DNA of 64,000 bases from Agapanthus africanus. Lineage: Eukaryota; Streptophyta; Magnoliopsida; Asparagales; Amaryllidaceae. The stretch's first letter is position 1, and each line of letters starts with the position of its first letter. Shown here one piece after another: positions 38,082 to 49,450 of the stretch. The notes under the pieces were generated by a model that did no database searches, was not told the DNA's origin, and worked only from the letters and a program-made list of their open reading frames with translations. A program made the translations under genes and the position numbers. The stretch lies in the NCBI GenBank assembly GCA_030015575.1, contig CM057339.1:698690761-698754760 (forward strand). The letters run 5' to 3'.

Positions 38082-38705
38082 GCAATATCAAATGTACAAA
38101 TACAATCAAACTGTACTACCATTGCATCCAGGCTATCCACCACGACAAATCCGCAACACCACAGTACAACACAGAACATCAACGTGAATGTCACGTTCGC
38201 AAATCCGTCTAAAAGGGCTATAGCAATTAGACAAGATTTACCGATCAAATGATATTCACGGTCGTAGATATAATGTAAATACTGTGAACTAACATGTTTA
38301 AAATTTTCGATTGACAAAATTTCCTGAAGTGGGCCCCAAGCACAAATCCAGCACTCAAAATAATCTGGGCCCAAACAAAAAATACCAGAAACCCCAATTC
38401 CATTTCAGAGAGCACTGTAGAAAAAAATGGTGCTGTGCAGCTACAGTGCTGCGGCGGAACCGCGGCCCAAACGGGGTTACGGCCGCGGTTCCGCGGCGCT
38501 ACAGTGCTATCATGCCACCAATTGTCTGCAGTGTTCTTAGAACAGCCTGCCTGAGTTTCGGCAACACACCAAATAATTTTTTGACAAAAAAAAATTCGAC
38601 AGAAACTGCACTTTTTGAAATCGCGGTTTTGGAAAATTCGGCCGATCGAAGTTTTAAATACGTTAGAGAAAGCTAGTAAAGGTTAATGGCGTGTCTCTGA
38701 TACCA
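38082..38705 (-). mobile_element. B1 leader, proximal part, with PBS
   Basis: Continues B1 after B2, beginning with the second gcaat. It holds the strongest GC hairpin of the window (38455-38493) and an initiator-Met PBS (38693-38705, reverse complement TGGTATCAGAGAC). No gene. Confidence 0.8.
38455..38493. repeat. GC-rich hairpin in the B1 leader
   Basis: Arms CGGAACCGCGGCC (38455-38467) and GGCCGCGGTTCCG (38481-38493) pair perfectly over 13 bp with a 13-nt loop. Related hairpins are at 12824-12871, 14308-14354, 23201-23248, 35591-35635 and 41848-41893. Confidence 0.85.
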
Positions 38706-39415
38706 TATAAGTCTACGGTAGCGCCCCGGCCGTCTTTCCGAGGCCAAAATGCGGAAACAAAAACTTTTTCAAACTAGAAACCGGCGCTATCGTATGCTTA
38801 AAACCCGGATCGAACCATTAACCTACAACTAGCTATCTTGAGAAGGGATAGAAAGGCTATACCGATCGATCCGTGTCCTTCGGTCTTTGGCCACCATCCC
38901 AAGCTCCTCGCGGCATCTCCGGTCTCGATCTCCTCGTCGGAAAGGGCACCACATCATCGATTCCTTTTACGAGGTCCTGCTTCATTCGAAGCAACTCGGG
39001 CACGAAGTGCGCTAGCCGACGTGTCCAAAGTGATGTAGAGAATGTTTGTGATCACTTTGTCTCTTGCATCCATGAGATCGATGGAGGTTGAAGGTGTTGC
39101 CATTGATGGAGATTATGAGCTAGAGAAGAAAGAGGAGGAGGAAGAAGTTTTTCTCTTTCTTTTCTTTTGTGATGGAATGATAATGAGAGAGAGAGTGTGA
39201 GAGTGTTGTGTGAAAAATACAAGACCAAAAACACTTTCATATGGCAGTCCCCCTCTCTCTCCTTCTCATTTCATCACTCAAATTCATCATATAATATGAC
39301 ACGTGCACAATAAAAGAGACCATGAGTCACCAACCTTGCACATGCCACATTAAATGCACAAAATGTTGATTTCTAGCTCATAATTTTCATATGCAAACAT
39401 TAATCCAAATGTTTG
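38706..39415 (-). repeat. B1 5' LTR, first part
   Basis: Begins TATAAGTCTACGG directly after the PBS and shares the CCCGGCCGTC and CCCGGATCGAACCATTAAC blocks with the B2 LTR. B3 interrupts it, and it resumes at 49451. Total length without B3 is about 2.1 kb. Confidence 0.82.
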
Positions 39416-41635
39416 TGTTGGAGATAGTGCCCTCAGAGTCAATTATTGGATCACAGGCACGTGATTGCAATGATTGAGGGAGGACCTATCCCGGTAGGAC
39501 AGTCTTACTCGAGATGATAGTATGCTATCTGGTTTACCTTTATCATCGTGTACTGCTTCAGGTGACCTTACAGGTCACTATTACACGCTGATAGAGCCCC
39601 TAGGATTCTTGCTTGACTGTCGGCAATATGATGGCGATCATATACGTGAGAGCTGGTGGTCTATAAGCACATCCTTAAAAGGTCCCTAGTCGTGGGAGTT
39701 TCGAGACAGGGCATCGATTCTCCAGAGTAGACTAGTGTATACAGTCGAGACCCCGATGAGGGGCGGTGGCCGGTCTCACAAGCCACTGGTGTCAGTTGGT
39801 TCACCTAAGATGTATACAGGTGCTCATTGGGTTATGAGTACACCGGACAGGACTCGCCGGGAACATGCTAGTTGGTCTTATAACTGACGTCAGATAGCAG
39901 TTACCTGGTGACATGTGTACAGGTTAGTTCATCGACCTGGGGATCGTCATTTGTCTCGTGTGAGTTCCCACTGTACTTTGATTACTACCCTACCACGGCT
40001 CAAAGGAGTCGTGCAAACAGGTTTTAGTTTGGTACAGTCCCGAGCCACATGGAAGCAGTGAGCGGATCTTCAGGGGTTCGTCTCTCCCGGTATTGGGGGT
40101 GAGGTCGCGCTGTGTCTAGGAGAGCCATTACGCAAAGCCCTCGGCCGAGGCAGGAGATTTACTGGTAGGTATTCCAGTAGTATCTCAGGGCGTTCTGGGC
40201 TACACTCCGACACGACTTGTACCGCTTTTGGGGGTCTGACTTTTACCAACCCCCTAGGCCCGACATGCGATGCTCATAGACGAACGGACCGGACTGTACG
40301 GATATTGTCACTGACAGGCTCAGTAGGATGTCAGGATGAGTTCGCTCATCGACGTCCCTTTTGGTCAATAGCTGGTGGCCCGTCACGTATTGGCTAATAC
40401 CTCTGACGTGCTAGTGGTTAAATCTACAGCCATTGTATTGACGAGTCTTTAGAGTCCACCACACTTTCAGTTACTCAAGCTTTCGGGCGAAACGCTGTAG
40501 ACGCCGTATGGAGATATGGCAGGGTCCGATCAGATACGTGCGGTATTGCACGGATCAGGATCGGACGGTTTGTACTAGTGGCCGTATGGATATATGGCAG
40601 GGTTCGATCAGATACGTGCGGTATTGCACGGATCAGGATCGGACGGATATTACTAGCCGGCTTTGGTTTAAGCCGGATCCTAGTTTAGTACAGTGTAGAT
40701 TTTGTCTCATTGCATTTGTATCCGGTCGGAATACAGATGCGGGTGTGTATGCATAGTATCGGGGTTTTCCTGTAATTTATTACGGGACCAGTTTTCTGGA
40801 GTTGCCAGTTTGCATTCCGTTCCGGCCGGTTTTCCTTTGTTCTTTCCCGGCCGGACTTTTCCGATGGAGGGGGTTATTTGCAAGTTTGCAAATAACACAT
40901 TGTGGAGGTTTTTCTTGCAAATGTATTAATTATGATGGCATCTTTTCTTTTCAACCATCATTTGATTCTCTTTACATCAACCTTTTGCTTTAATGGTGAT
41001 TAGGGTTGCTTTGGAGTTGATGTGAGTTTTGTTATGATGATGTTTGGTTGTGGTCACCCATTCTCTTCTCCTACACTCACCTCCCTTCTTGTTATGTTTC
41101 ATACATTCTTTCCTCCACCATTCTTACATGATAAGGGTTTTATTTTGAGAAAAGAGAAGAAGAGGTTTTCATTCTTGAGAGTTTCATTCTTGATCTCATT
41201 TTCATGCTAGAAAAATGCAAGCACCATTTTTCTAATCTTGATTCCTCCAACATCTTCAAAGGCAACAAACCCCAAATGAGACATAGGCTCTACACTACAC
41301 ATTCTACAGCATTTCTTGGGCATGTCGACTTGCCGGCTTCATGCACGAGTTGCCTCGGTTTGAGGCGGGAGCCCGTAAAAGACGCAGGCGATGTGGTGCC
41401 CTTCCGGTGAGAAGGCGACGACCGGAGTTTCCGCGGGAGATCGGGACGATGACGAGAAGACCGGAGGACTCGGATCACTCGGTATATCTCTCACCCTTTC
41501 TCTTGATTGCTAGTATCGGTTAATGGTTACGATCCGGGTATATTGTCCGCGGTAGCGCCAGTTTAAAAGATAAGAAAATTTTGATTCCGCATTTTGGCCT
41601 CGGATAGACGGCCGGGGCGCTGCCGTGGCGCAACA
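39416..41635 (+). repeat. B3 5' LTR
   Basis: Starts TGTTGGAGATAGTGCC and ends GGCGCAACA, followed at once by the PBS. It contains the 78-bp tandem duplication (40503-40656), hairpin H2 (40652-40684) and hairpin H4 (40769-40786). Confidence 0.9.
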
Positions 41636-41648
41636 TGGTATCAGAGCC
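41636..41648 (+). other. B3 primer binding site (initiator tRNA-Met)
   Basis: TGGTATCAGAGCC directly after the LTR. Confidence 0.92.
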
Positions 41649-43720
41649 ACGCCATTAACCTTGTCTAGCTTTGTCTAATGTGTTTTACATTTCCGATCGA
41701 CCAAAATTCCAAAAATACGCGTTTTTCTTCACATCAGTTTTCTGTTGATTATTTTCTTGGTCAAAATTTTTTTCAGGTTGTATAAAACTGATGTACAAGA
41801 ATATCTAAGAATTGAGGAGAAATTCGAGGCAGTGATCCTTCAAGGAGAGCGCGGAACCGCGACAAAATCACCCTTGTTGCCGCGGTTCCGCCGCAGTATT
41901 GGTGGATCAGTGTGTCCAATTTCTCCAGTGGGCTTCTGGGCTGTTTTTGGGGGTTTTGGAATATTATTTTTGGGCCCAGAATTTCTGTGAGTACTACAGT
42001 ATTACTTGTGGGGCCCACTTGGTAAATTTGATCGATCGGATATTTTAAACACATTATTTCACAGTATTTACATTATATCTGCGACCGTGAATGTCACTTG
42101 ATCGGTAAATCCTGTCTAACTGCTATAGCCCGGTTAGACGGATTTGCGAATGTGACTTTCACGTTGATGTTCTATGTTTATGCTGTGTTGTTGTGGATCG
42201 GTCGTGGGGGATAGCCTGGATGCAATGCTAGTACAGTTTTGTTGTTTTATGTACATTTGATATTGCGGGGCGGGCGTCCGACATGTGGATTGCCGTCACT
42301 GCCTATTTGTATTATTCTTTTGGGGCACGACCTGGTTGCGGTCGATGTACCCGTTGTATGTATATTTTACTTTCTGTACTAAGATTACCCCGCGGAGGGG
42401 TGCACGGATAGCCGGGTTCTAGAGGGCAACGGGCCCGCATCTCATGGCATTGAGACGGAGGGGGCTTCACTCTAGGATTGGCGGGCTATTCGCCGCACTC
42501 GTAGGGGGTACAGGTTGACCAAGGAGGGGTGCCCAAGTTACCGGATTCCGTGAAGTGCTGGGTGGTCCATTCACGGTGCTGAAGGGGGCTGCCTCGCTTC
42601 AGGTTTTGGCGAGTGACTTGTCGCGCCCGTAGGGGTCTAGGATTTCATTGCACAGGCTATCCACACGACCAGGGGAACGTCGGGTTTCAGCAGCGGCTCT
42701 GTGAAACCCGGGGATCCCAGATATCTGTATTGTTCTGTGATGCTGTACATTTCTGTGATGTTGCATTCTTATCACGCCTTGAGCGAATATAATATATTGG
42801 TATATATATTAGTAGATGTTGTATATGTTTTACATCCGCGCTAGTCCATTCCCCGCTCTGTCGAAAGTTAGCTAACCTAACGGGTAATGACGGGACCCAG
42901 TGGCGAATGCGGATGGCATATACGTACATCAGTATATTTTCGTTCTTTGTGGTGTGATCAATTGATGGGGCTGCGTTGATTCGGATCAATGCAAGATAAA
43001 CAAACCTATTCTGATGTTGTTGAAACACTTTTCAAAAAGCTGTTATTGCAATGATGTTCACTTTTGTTTTGCATCGTGGTATTTATTTGGAATATCCTGC
43101 TCCTCAGTCGACGAGGCAAGGGCCGAGATCCCTTCACCGGGAGTGACCCCTTTAGCAAAGGTTTTCGTCACTATATTTTTATAAAAAGTTATCCAGTTCC
43201 TTCAACGATATCAAGTTCATTACGGTAAAAGGTTTTTCGCCAAAAACCATTCGTAGCCCTCCGTCATTTCAGATTAGTATTACTTAGTATTCGTGCTGCG
43301 TATGTCGTGCTTAGCCGAGGCGTAGTGTTCGGTAGCTATGTAGTGCTTTTCTATTGCATGGATATGAGATTGGTTAGGACAGTCGTGCGGTCATTTTGGC
43401 ACAGTCAAGGATTCGTGCTGGTGGGTCTAATGCAATCAAGATAATGACGGGTTGAACTTGACTAGGATCCTTTGATATGTTGGCTCAGTCAAGGTCACTT
43501 GGATCCTAGGGGTAAAAATCACATCGGGAGTTTCAAAAGAACTGAAACTTGCCAGACATGCGCATACCTTCTGGAGTGTGGTGACTTGAGTGGATTCCGT
43601 CAAGTTATCATGCGATGATAGTTGGATCCCGATTCCCACTGATGAGTTAGTTTACTCCTCGGGTGACCCCGACTAATTCTTCTTTCAGGTTTGGAGGAGA
43701 ATTTGAGGTACAGTGGGAGG
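41649..43720 (+). other. B3 5' leader
   Basis: Non-coding. GC-rich hairpin at 41848-41893, conserved block (reverse orientation) at about 42828-42920, one unit of the 139-bp leader repeat near 43040-43170, and hairpins at 43396-43408 and 43480-43492. It is about 135 bp shorter than B2 overall, which the single leader-repeat unit explains. Confidence 0.68.
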
Positions 43721-45780
43721 TTTCCTGATTAGATAAAGTGATAACCATTCTGATCTAGGTTAGAATGCACGCTGAGTGTTTCTTTTCTCTCTCTCTTTGG
43801 CAGCGACCATTGACCCGACCCTGGACTATGACTCAGTGACCAAGTTGACCGAACTTTCTTAACACTGGCTTTTGGATTGTCAGAGTTGCAAACCTCATTG
43901 CCACTCCTACTTTTACCCTTTTCTCCAGGACACCCCGTATTACTACGAACGTCCACTTCCATTGGACAAAACCATCGTATGGTTATATACGAACTCGAAA
44001 GAATTCAAGGATGGTTTCCGGTTCTGGATAAAACGGATAGGATTATTCAGTTGTCTTTTCCCTTTTACCTTCTCTCAAGTTGTGAGTACTCCTTGGTTTA
44101 GGAGATAGCACACCTATTACGCAAATTGGATAGTCTTCTTCCAAACCTTAGGCTGGTGCCGACCGGTAGGGAATGAAGAAAACCAATTAGCCTAAACGGT
44201 GTGCAGAAGGTATTAAGATTAAGACAAAGCAAGGGATTAGTAAGAGGGCAAAGTAAATTGCGACTGCTATTCACGACCGAACCAAGTATTTTTTCGCCAA
44301 TCCTAAATCACCTTTGTATTTCTCCCGGACATTCCGTATCACTACGAAGATCCACAGTTTATTTGGATACTCCATCGTATGGTTATATACGAACTCGAAA
44401 GGAACTTGTTCCAGTTCGGGGATGGATTCTGGTTCAGGAGAAATAGGAATAAGGTTTATTCGGTTGTCTTTTATCTTCACCTTCTCTCGCTTTGCGAGTG
44501 CTCCTAGGATTAGGACAGTACACCTTTTATGCTTATTGGATAGTCTTCTTCCAAACCATAGGCTGGTGCCGAACGGTAGGGAAGGAAGAAAACCATTTGA
44601 CCTAAGGGGTGTGCAGAAGGTAATGACTAAAGACATATAAAGAGATTTGGAGAGGTGGCAAAGAATTATACGGTTATAGTTGTGAATCTGGATAATGGAA
44701 GAGGCATATTACTAAGAATACCGGAATACCCCACCGAAACATTTCAATGTTTCAGTTTCACTGTGTAATGTTAAAAGAAAACTGATTTCCCGATTAGATA
44801 CTTACTCCAGGGTATGTATTTACCAGGTATGATTCTCGCATCTGTATGGTTTTACAGATGATGAGTGGGAGTAAGTTATTGGGAATAGGGTGATCATCCT
44901 CATTATATCGGGATTCGTTGTAATCGGTGATATTTGAGGAGATCATCTGGGCTGTTTGACGGTCGGCAAATATTTGGTTTTGAATATCCGCTGTTGTGCA
45001 CCAATTTCAAATTGATATATCTGTACGTCTATTTTCATAGAGTGAGATATACCTTTTGAAGTTATGTAGATGACATTTACCTATATCAGTGGATGGTTAG
45101 GTAAGGAGCATTAAACAGCGGTGTAATTCTTCTTAACCATAAGTACAGTTTTCAACCTACTACACGCAGTGAATGAGTTATCTGACTCAAGGGACTTATA
45201 CAGAGTATTGTATGTTGTCCAGTGTCCATTAGGACAGAGGGGTTGGTCCTCATACTATGTTCTGTTTACTTTTAACTTCTCTTGTTCCTAGACATGTGTT
45301 TCGTAGAAACACAGGGTCTAAGTTTTGAGGAGTTATAGGTATTTGAATAGAGTAGAGAACCAGGTATAGCAAGTATCGGGATTCTTCAAAGTGATCGAAG
45401 ATGTAGATACTTGTGTATGGTATTCAGTTGATAGTAATGATAAAGAGAAATTGCTTCTCTTTCAGGTTACTCATAATTGGAAGCAATCCTAAGTTGAGTA
45501 ACGCTGATCGGCCTCCTTCTATTTAGTTGACATGCACTGGTGACAGTTGCATGATTTGAATCTGGTTCAATTAAATCAGTGCCTCTGTTTCTATATTGGA
45601 TATAGAACAGTTCATATCTTGACAATGTTAAGGTACGGGGAGTTGTCCGGCTTATGCTTAAAACCAGACACTGGACAACTCAAGGCACGTTTCTGTAATG
45701 GCTGTTTGCGGGTTGACCCAGGCTATGACGAGGGTTGACTTTCTACCATCTGGAAGATCAATAGAGATATTGTTCTTGAC
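43721..45780 (+). other. B3 middle region of unknown origin
   Basis: Counterpart of B2 31561-33700, with the 408-bp duplication between about 43860 and 44640. Short ORFs in its two halves look alike only because the DNA is duplicated. I recognise no domain. Confidence 0.58.
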
Positions 45781-47213
45781 TCGCCACATTTTTAAAAGAA
45801 ATGGCTTTTTTTAGAAAACAGTAGTGGGAGTATGGTAGAACTGGAAGTGATTCCAGAACCGCAAACGATTACTGAAGATTTGATAAGGAACCTAAAGATT
45901 CAATCTGGTTTGACATTCCATTGGCCACTCCGCAGATACGGTGGGTAACTTCAGGCACCCGAGAGATACTCCGGTAGCCTCAAGGACGGTGACAGGGAAG
46001 TTCTTGTTTACCCACACTTGCCATTGCTGTTGTTCCAGGCCGCGAGACCCGGCAGGAGGATGAGTATAGCGTCATTCTGAACTAGCTTCAGAAGTGTACG
46101 TGTATATGACTCTGCCAGAGGGTTGTCTTAGTCAGTGGGAACAGCGGAAGCATTGGTGGACAGGTGGCTTATGTCTATTTATAGACTAAAGCAGATATAG
46201 CGGAGATAGATCATCTATTTCTGACATGACAGTCATAGGTTTGACGTCATCAGAATAGGGGATGGATCTGTTGAGAAGGTAGTAGGGTGTGATGTCATGG
46301 TATTTGGATGACATACACAGAGTAGGAAGTGATATTCCTATACTAAGATCGGTTATACTTTGGTTGTCACACAGTTGTTTCTCCATACAGGACTTGGATA
46401 TTATATCAGACATTCTGGTTACTAGATCTATGGTTTTAGATCTAGATTTGGGTGGTTTCCCAATCTGGGTACCTTGACAGCATTCTATGAGTATTTAGAA
46501 TGGACGACTCCTGGCACGGTAGTGCACCTGCAGTTGATGGAGTCACCCTCTCTAAAGGTGTCTTATAGACTAAAGGGGAGAGGGATACTCATGATTGGCA
46601 GATCACTTGCTTAGGCAATTGAGTCAATCATGAGATGTCAAGTACCACACCAGATGTTGTTCTTGCAGTAGATGCAATAAGTTGATATTAATCCAATCCT
46701 TGAGAAACAATCGGAAGCAGTTTTAGGACATAAGTGTGTGTCCTAGGGATGTGATAACGACAGCCTCTTTTAGGAGACGGTTATCATTCCAGGCTTCCAA
46801 GGTGACATGGATGGCAGAGTGGCTGTCAGAGTTATAGTTTTCCTTCTGACGAGGGGAAGTATTTTGGACAGGTGGTCCAAGGCAATACTTAGGGTGGCAT
46901 GGCGCAGGATACTGATTAAGTTCAGTTGACGATACAGTCTAAGAAGTTTGGATTTGGAGTTCATTTATGAGCTAGGTCCCATCAGACATCCAGACATTCT
47001 AAGACAGGTATTGCTCATTTCGGGAGATGGCTTTCTCCACGAACTTGAGATATAGAGAGACATAGAAAGAAACATCACAGCGGATCCACTCACTGAGGCT
47101 ATTCCTCGAACGCAATAGTTTCGCAAACGAGCTTTGTGAGACTGACTAGTAGAGGAGTTGGGTGTTCGGTATCACACGGGCTGTGAGTATGCGGCATCGC
47201 AATAATTAGCCTT
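45781..47213 (+). pseudogene. B3 remnant of copia RT/RNase H
   Basis: Homologous in patches to A1 RT/RNase H. A short stretch near 46300-46400 still reads like the copia block around Y-x-D-D and the following GNDIPILQSV segment. It is broken many times and not a working gene. Confidence 0.7.
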
Positions 47214-47230
47214 GAGTGCAAGTGGGAGAT
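47214..47230 (+). other. B3 polypurine tract
   Basis: GAGTGCAAGTGGGAGAT directly before the 3' LTR. Confidence 0.9.
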
Positions 47231-49450
47231 TGTTGGAGATAGTGCCCTCAGAGTCAATGTTTGGATCACAGGCACGTGATTGCAATGATTGAGGGAGGAC
47301 CTATCCCGGTAGGACAGTCTTACTCGAGATGATAGTATGCTATCTGGTTTACCTTTATCATCGTGTACTGCTTCAGGTGACCTTACAGGTCACTATTACA
47401 CGCTGATAGTGCCCCTAGGATTCTTGCTTGACTGCCGGCAGTATGATGGCGATCATATACGTGAGAGCTGGTGGTCTATAAGCACATTCTTAAAAGGTCC
47501 CTAGTCGTGGGAGTTTCGAGACAGGTCATCGATTCTCCAGAGTAGACTAGTATATACAGTCGAGACCCCGACGAGGGGCGGTGGCCGGTCTCATAAGCCA
47601 CTGGTGTCAGTTGGTTCACCTAAGATGTATACAGGTGCTCATTGGGTTATGAGTACACCGGACAGGACTCGCCGGGAACATGCTAGTTGGTCTTATACCT
47701 GACGTCAGATAGCAGTTCCCTGGTGACATGTGTACAGGTTAGTTCTTCGACCTGGGGATCGTCATTTGTCTCGTGTGAGTTCCCACTGTACTTTGATTAC
47801 TACCCAACCACGGCTCAAAGGAGTCGTGCAAACAGGTTTTAGTTGGGTACAGTCCCGAGCCACATGGAGGCAGTGAGCGGATCTTCAGGGGTTCGTCTCT
47901 TCCGGTATTGGGGGTGAGGTCGCGCTGTGTCTAGGAGAGCCATTACGCAAATCCCTCGGCCGAGGCAGGAGATTTACTGGTAGGTATTCCAGTTGTATCT
48001 CAGGACGTTCTGGGCTACACTCCGACACGACTTGTACCGCTTTTGGGGATCTGACTTTTACCAACCCCCTAGGCCCGACATGCGATGCTCATAGACGAAC
48101 GGACTGGACTGTATGGATATTGTCACTGACAGGCTCAGTAGGATGTCAGGATGAGTTCGCTCATCGACGTCCCTTTTGGTCAATAGCTGGTGGCCCGTCA
48201 CGTATTGGCTAATACCTCTGACGTGCTAGTGGTTAAATCCACAGCCATAGTATTGACGAGTCTTTAGAGTCCACCACACTTTTAGTTACTCAAGCTTTCG
48301 GGCGAAACGCTATAGAGGCCGTATGGAGATATGGCAGGGTCCGATCAGATACGTGCGGTATTGCACGGATCAGGATCGGACGGTTTGTACTAGTGGCCGT
48401 ATGGATATATGGCAGGGTTCGATCAGATACGTGCGGTATTGCACGGATCAGGATCGGACGGATATTACTAGCCGGCTTTGGTTTAAGCCGGATCCTAGTT
48501 TAGTACAGTGTAGATTTTGTCTCATTGCATTTGTATCCGGTCGGAATACAGATGCGGGTGTGTATGCACAGTATCGGGGTTTTCCTGTAATTTATTACGG
48601 GACCAGTTTTCTGGAGTTGCCAGTTTGCATTCCGTTCCGGCCGGTTTTCCTTTGTTCTTTCCCGGCCGGACTTTTCCGATCGAGGGGGTTATTTGCAAGT
48701 TTGCAAATAACACATTGTGGAGGTTTTTCTTGCAAATGTATTAATTATGATGGCATCTTTTCTTTTCAACCATCATTTGATTCTCTTTACATCAACCTTT
48801 TGCTTTAATGGTGATTAGGGTTGATTTGGAGTTGATGTGAGTTTTGTTATGATGATGTTTGGTTGTGGTCACCCATTCTCTTCTCCTACACTCACCTCCC
48901 TTCTTGTTATGTTTCATACATTCTTTCCTCCACCATTCTTACATGATAAGGGTTTCATTTTGAGAAAAGAGAAGAAGAGGTTTTCATTCTTGAGAGTTTC
49001 ATTCTTGATCTCATTTTCATGCTAGAAAAATGCAAGCACTATTTTTCTAATCTTGATTCCTCCATCATCTTCAAAGGCAACAAACCCCAAATGAGACATA
49101 GGCTCTACACTACACATTCTAAAGCATTTCTTGGGCATGTCGACTTGCCGGCTTCATGCACGAGTTGCTCGGTATTGAGGCGGGAGCCCGTAAAAGACGC
49201 AGGCGATGTGGTGCCCTTCCGGCGAGGAGGCGACGACCGGAGTTTCTGCGGGAGATCGGGACGATGACGAGAAGACCGGAGGACTCGGATCACTCGGTAT
49301 ATCTCTCACCCTTTCTCTTGATTGCTAGTATCGGTTAATGGTTACGATCCGGGTATATTGTCCGCGGTAGCGCCAGTTTAAAAGTTAAGAAAATTTTGAT
49401 TCCGCATTTTGGCCTCGGATAGACGGCCGGGGCGCTGCCGGGGCGCAACA
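47231..49450 (+). repeat. B3 3' LTR
   Basis: 2220 bp, the partner of 39416-41635. The 78-bp duplication is at 48318-48471 and hairpin H4 at 48584-48601. The 161-codon ORF inside it exists because the 78-bp repeat is a multiple of three. It is not a gene. Confidence 0.9.

Larger units (their letters stand above)
39416..49450 (+). mobile_element. B3: full-length non-autonomous copia (Angela-derived), TSD gtttg
   Basis: 10,035 bp on the plus strand with LTRs 39416-41635 and 47231-49450 (both 2220 bp), PBS 41636-41648, PPT 47214-47230 and target duplication gtttg at 39411-39415 and 49451-49455. Same family and subfamily as B2 (it shares the 78-bp LTR duplication) but inverted. It sits in the B1 5' LTR. 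It has no gag, protease or integrase, only a decayed RT/RNase H remnant before the PPT. LTRs are about 97-98% identical by eye. It is structurally complete as a non-autonomous element. Confidence 0.88.

Noticed and set aside
41636-41648. tRNA gene fragment at TGGTATCAGAGCC sites (also 7911, 35836, 13944)
   Set aside because: Each is only the 13-19 nt complement of a tRNA 3' end beside an LTR, so they are primer binding sites. No cloverleaf is present.
43872-44640. Short ORFs in the B3 middle region that resemble each other
   Set aside because: The likeness follows from the 408-bp DNA duplication. Different frames are used in different copies and no domain is recognisable, so a captured gene cannot be claimed.
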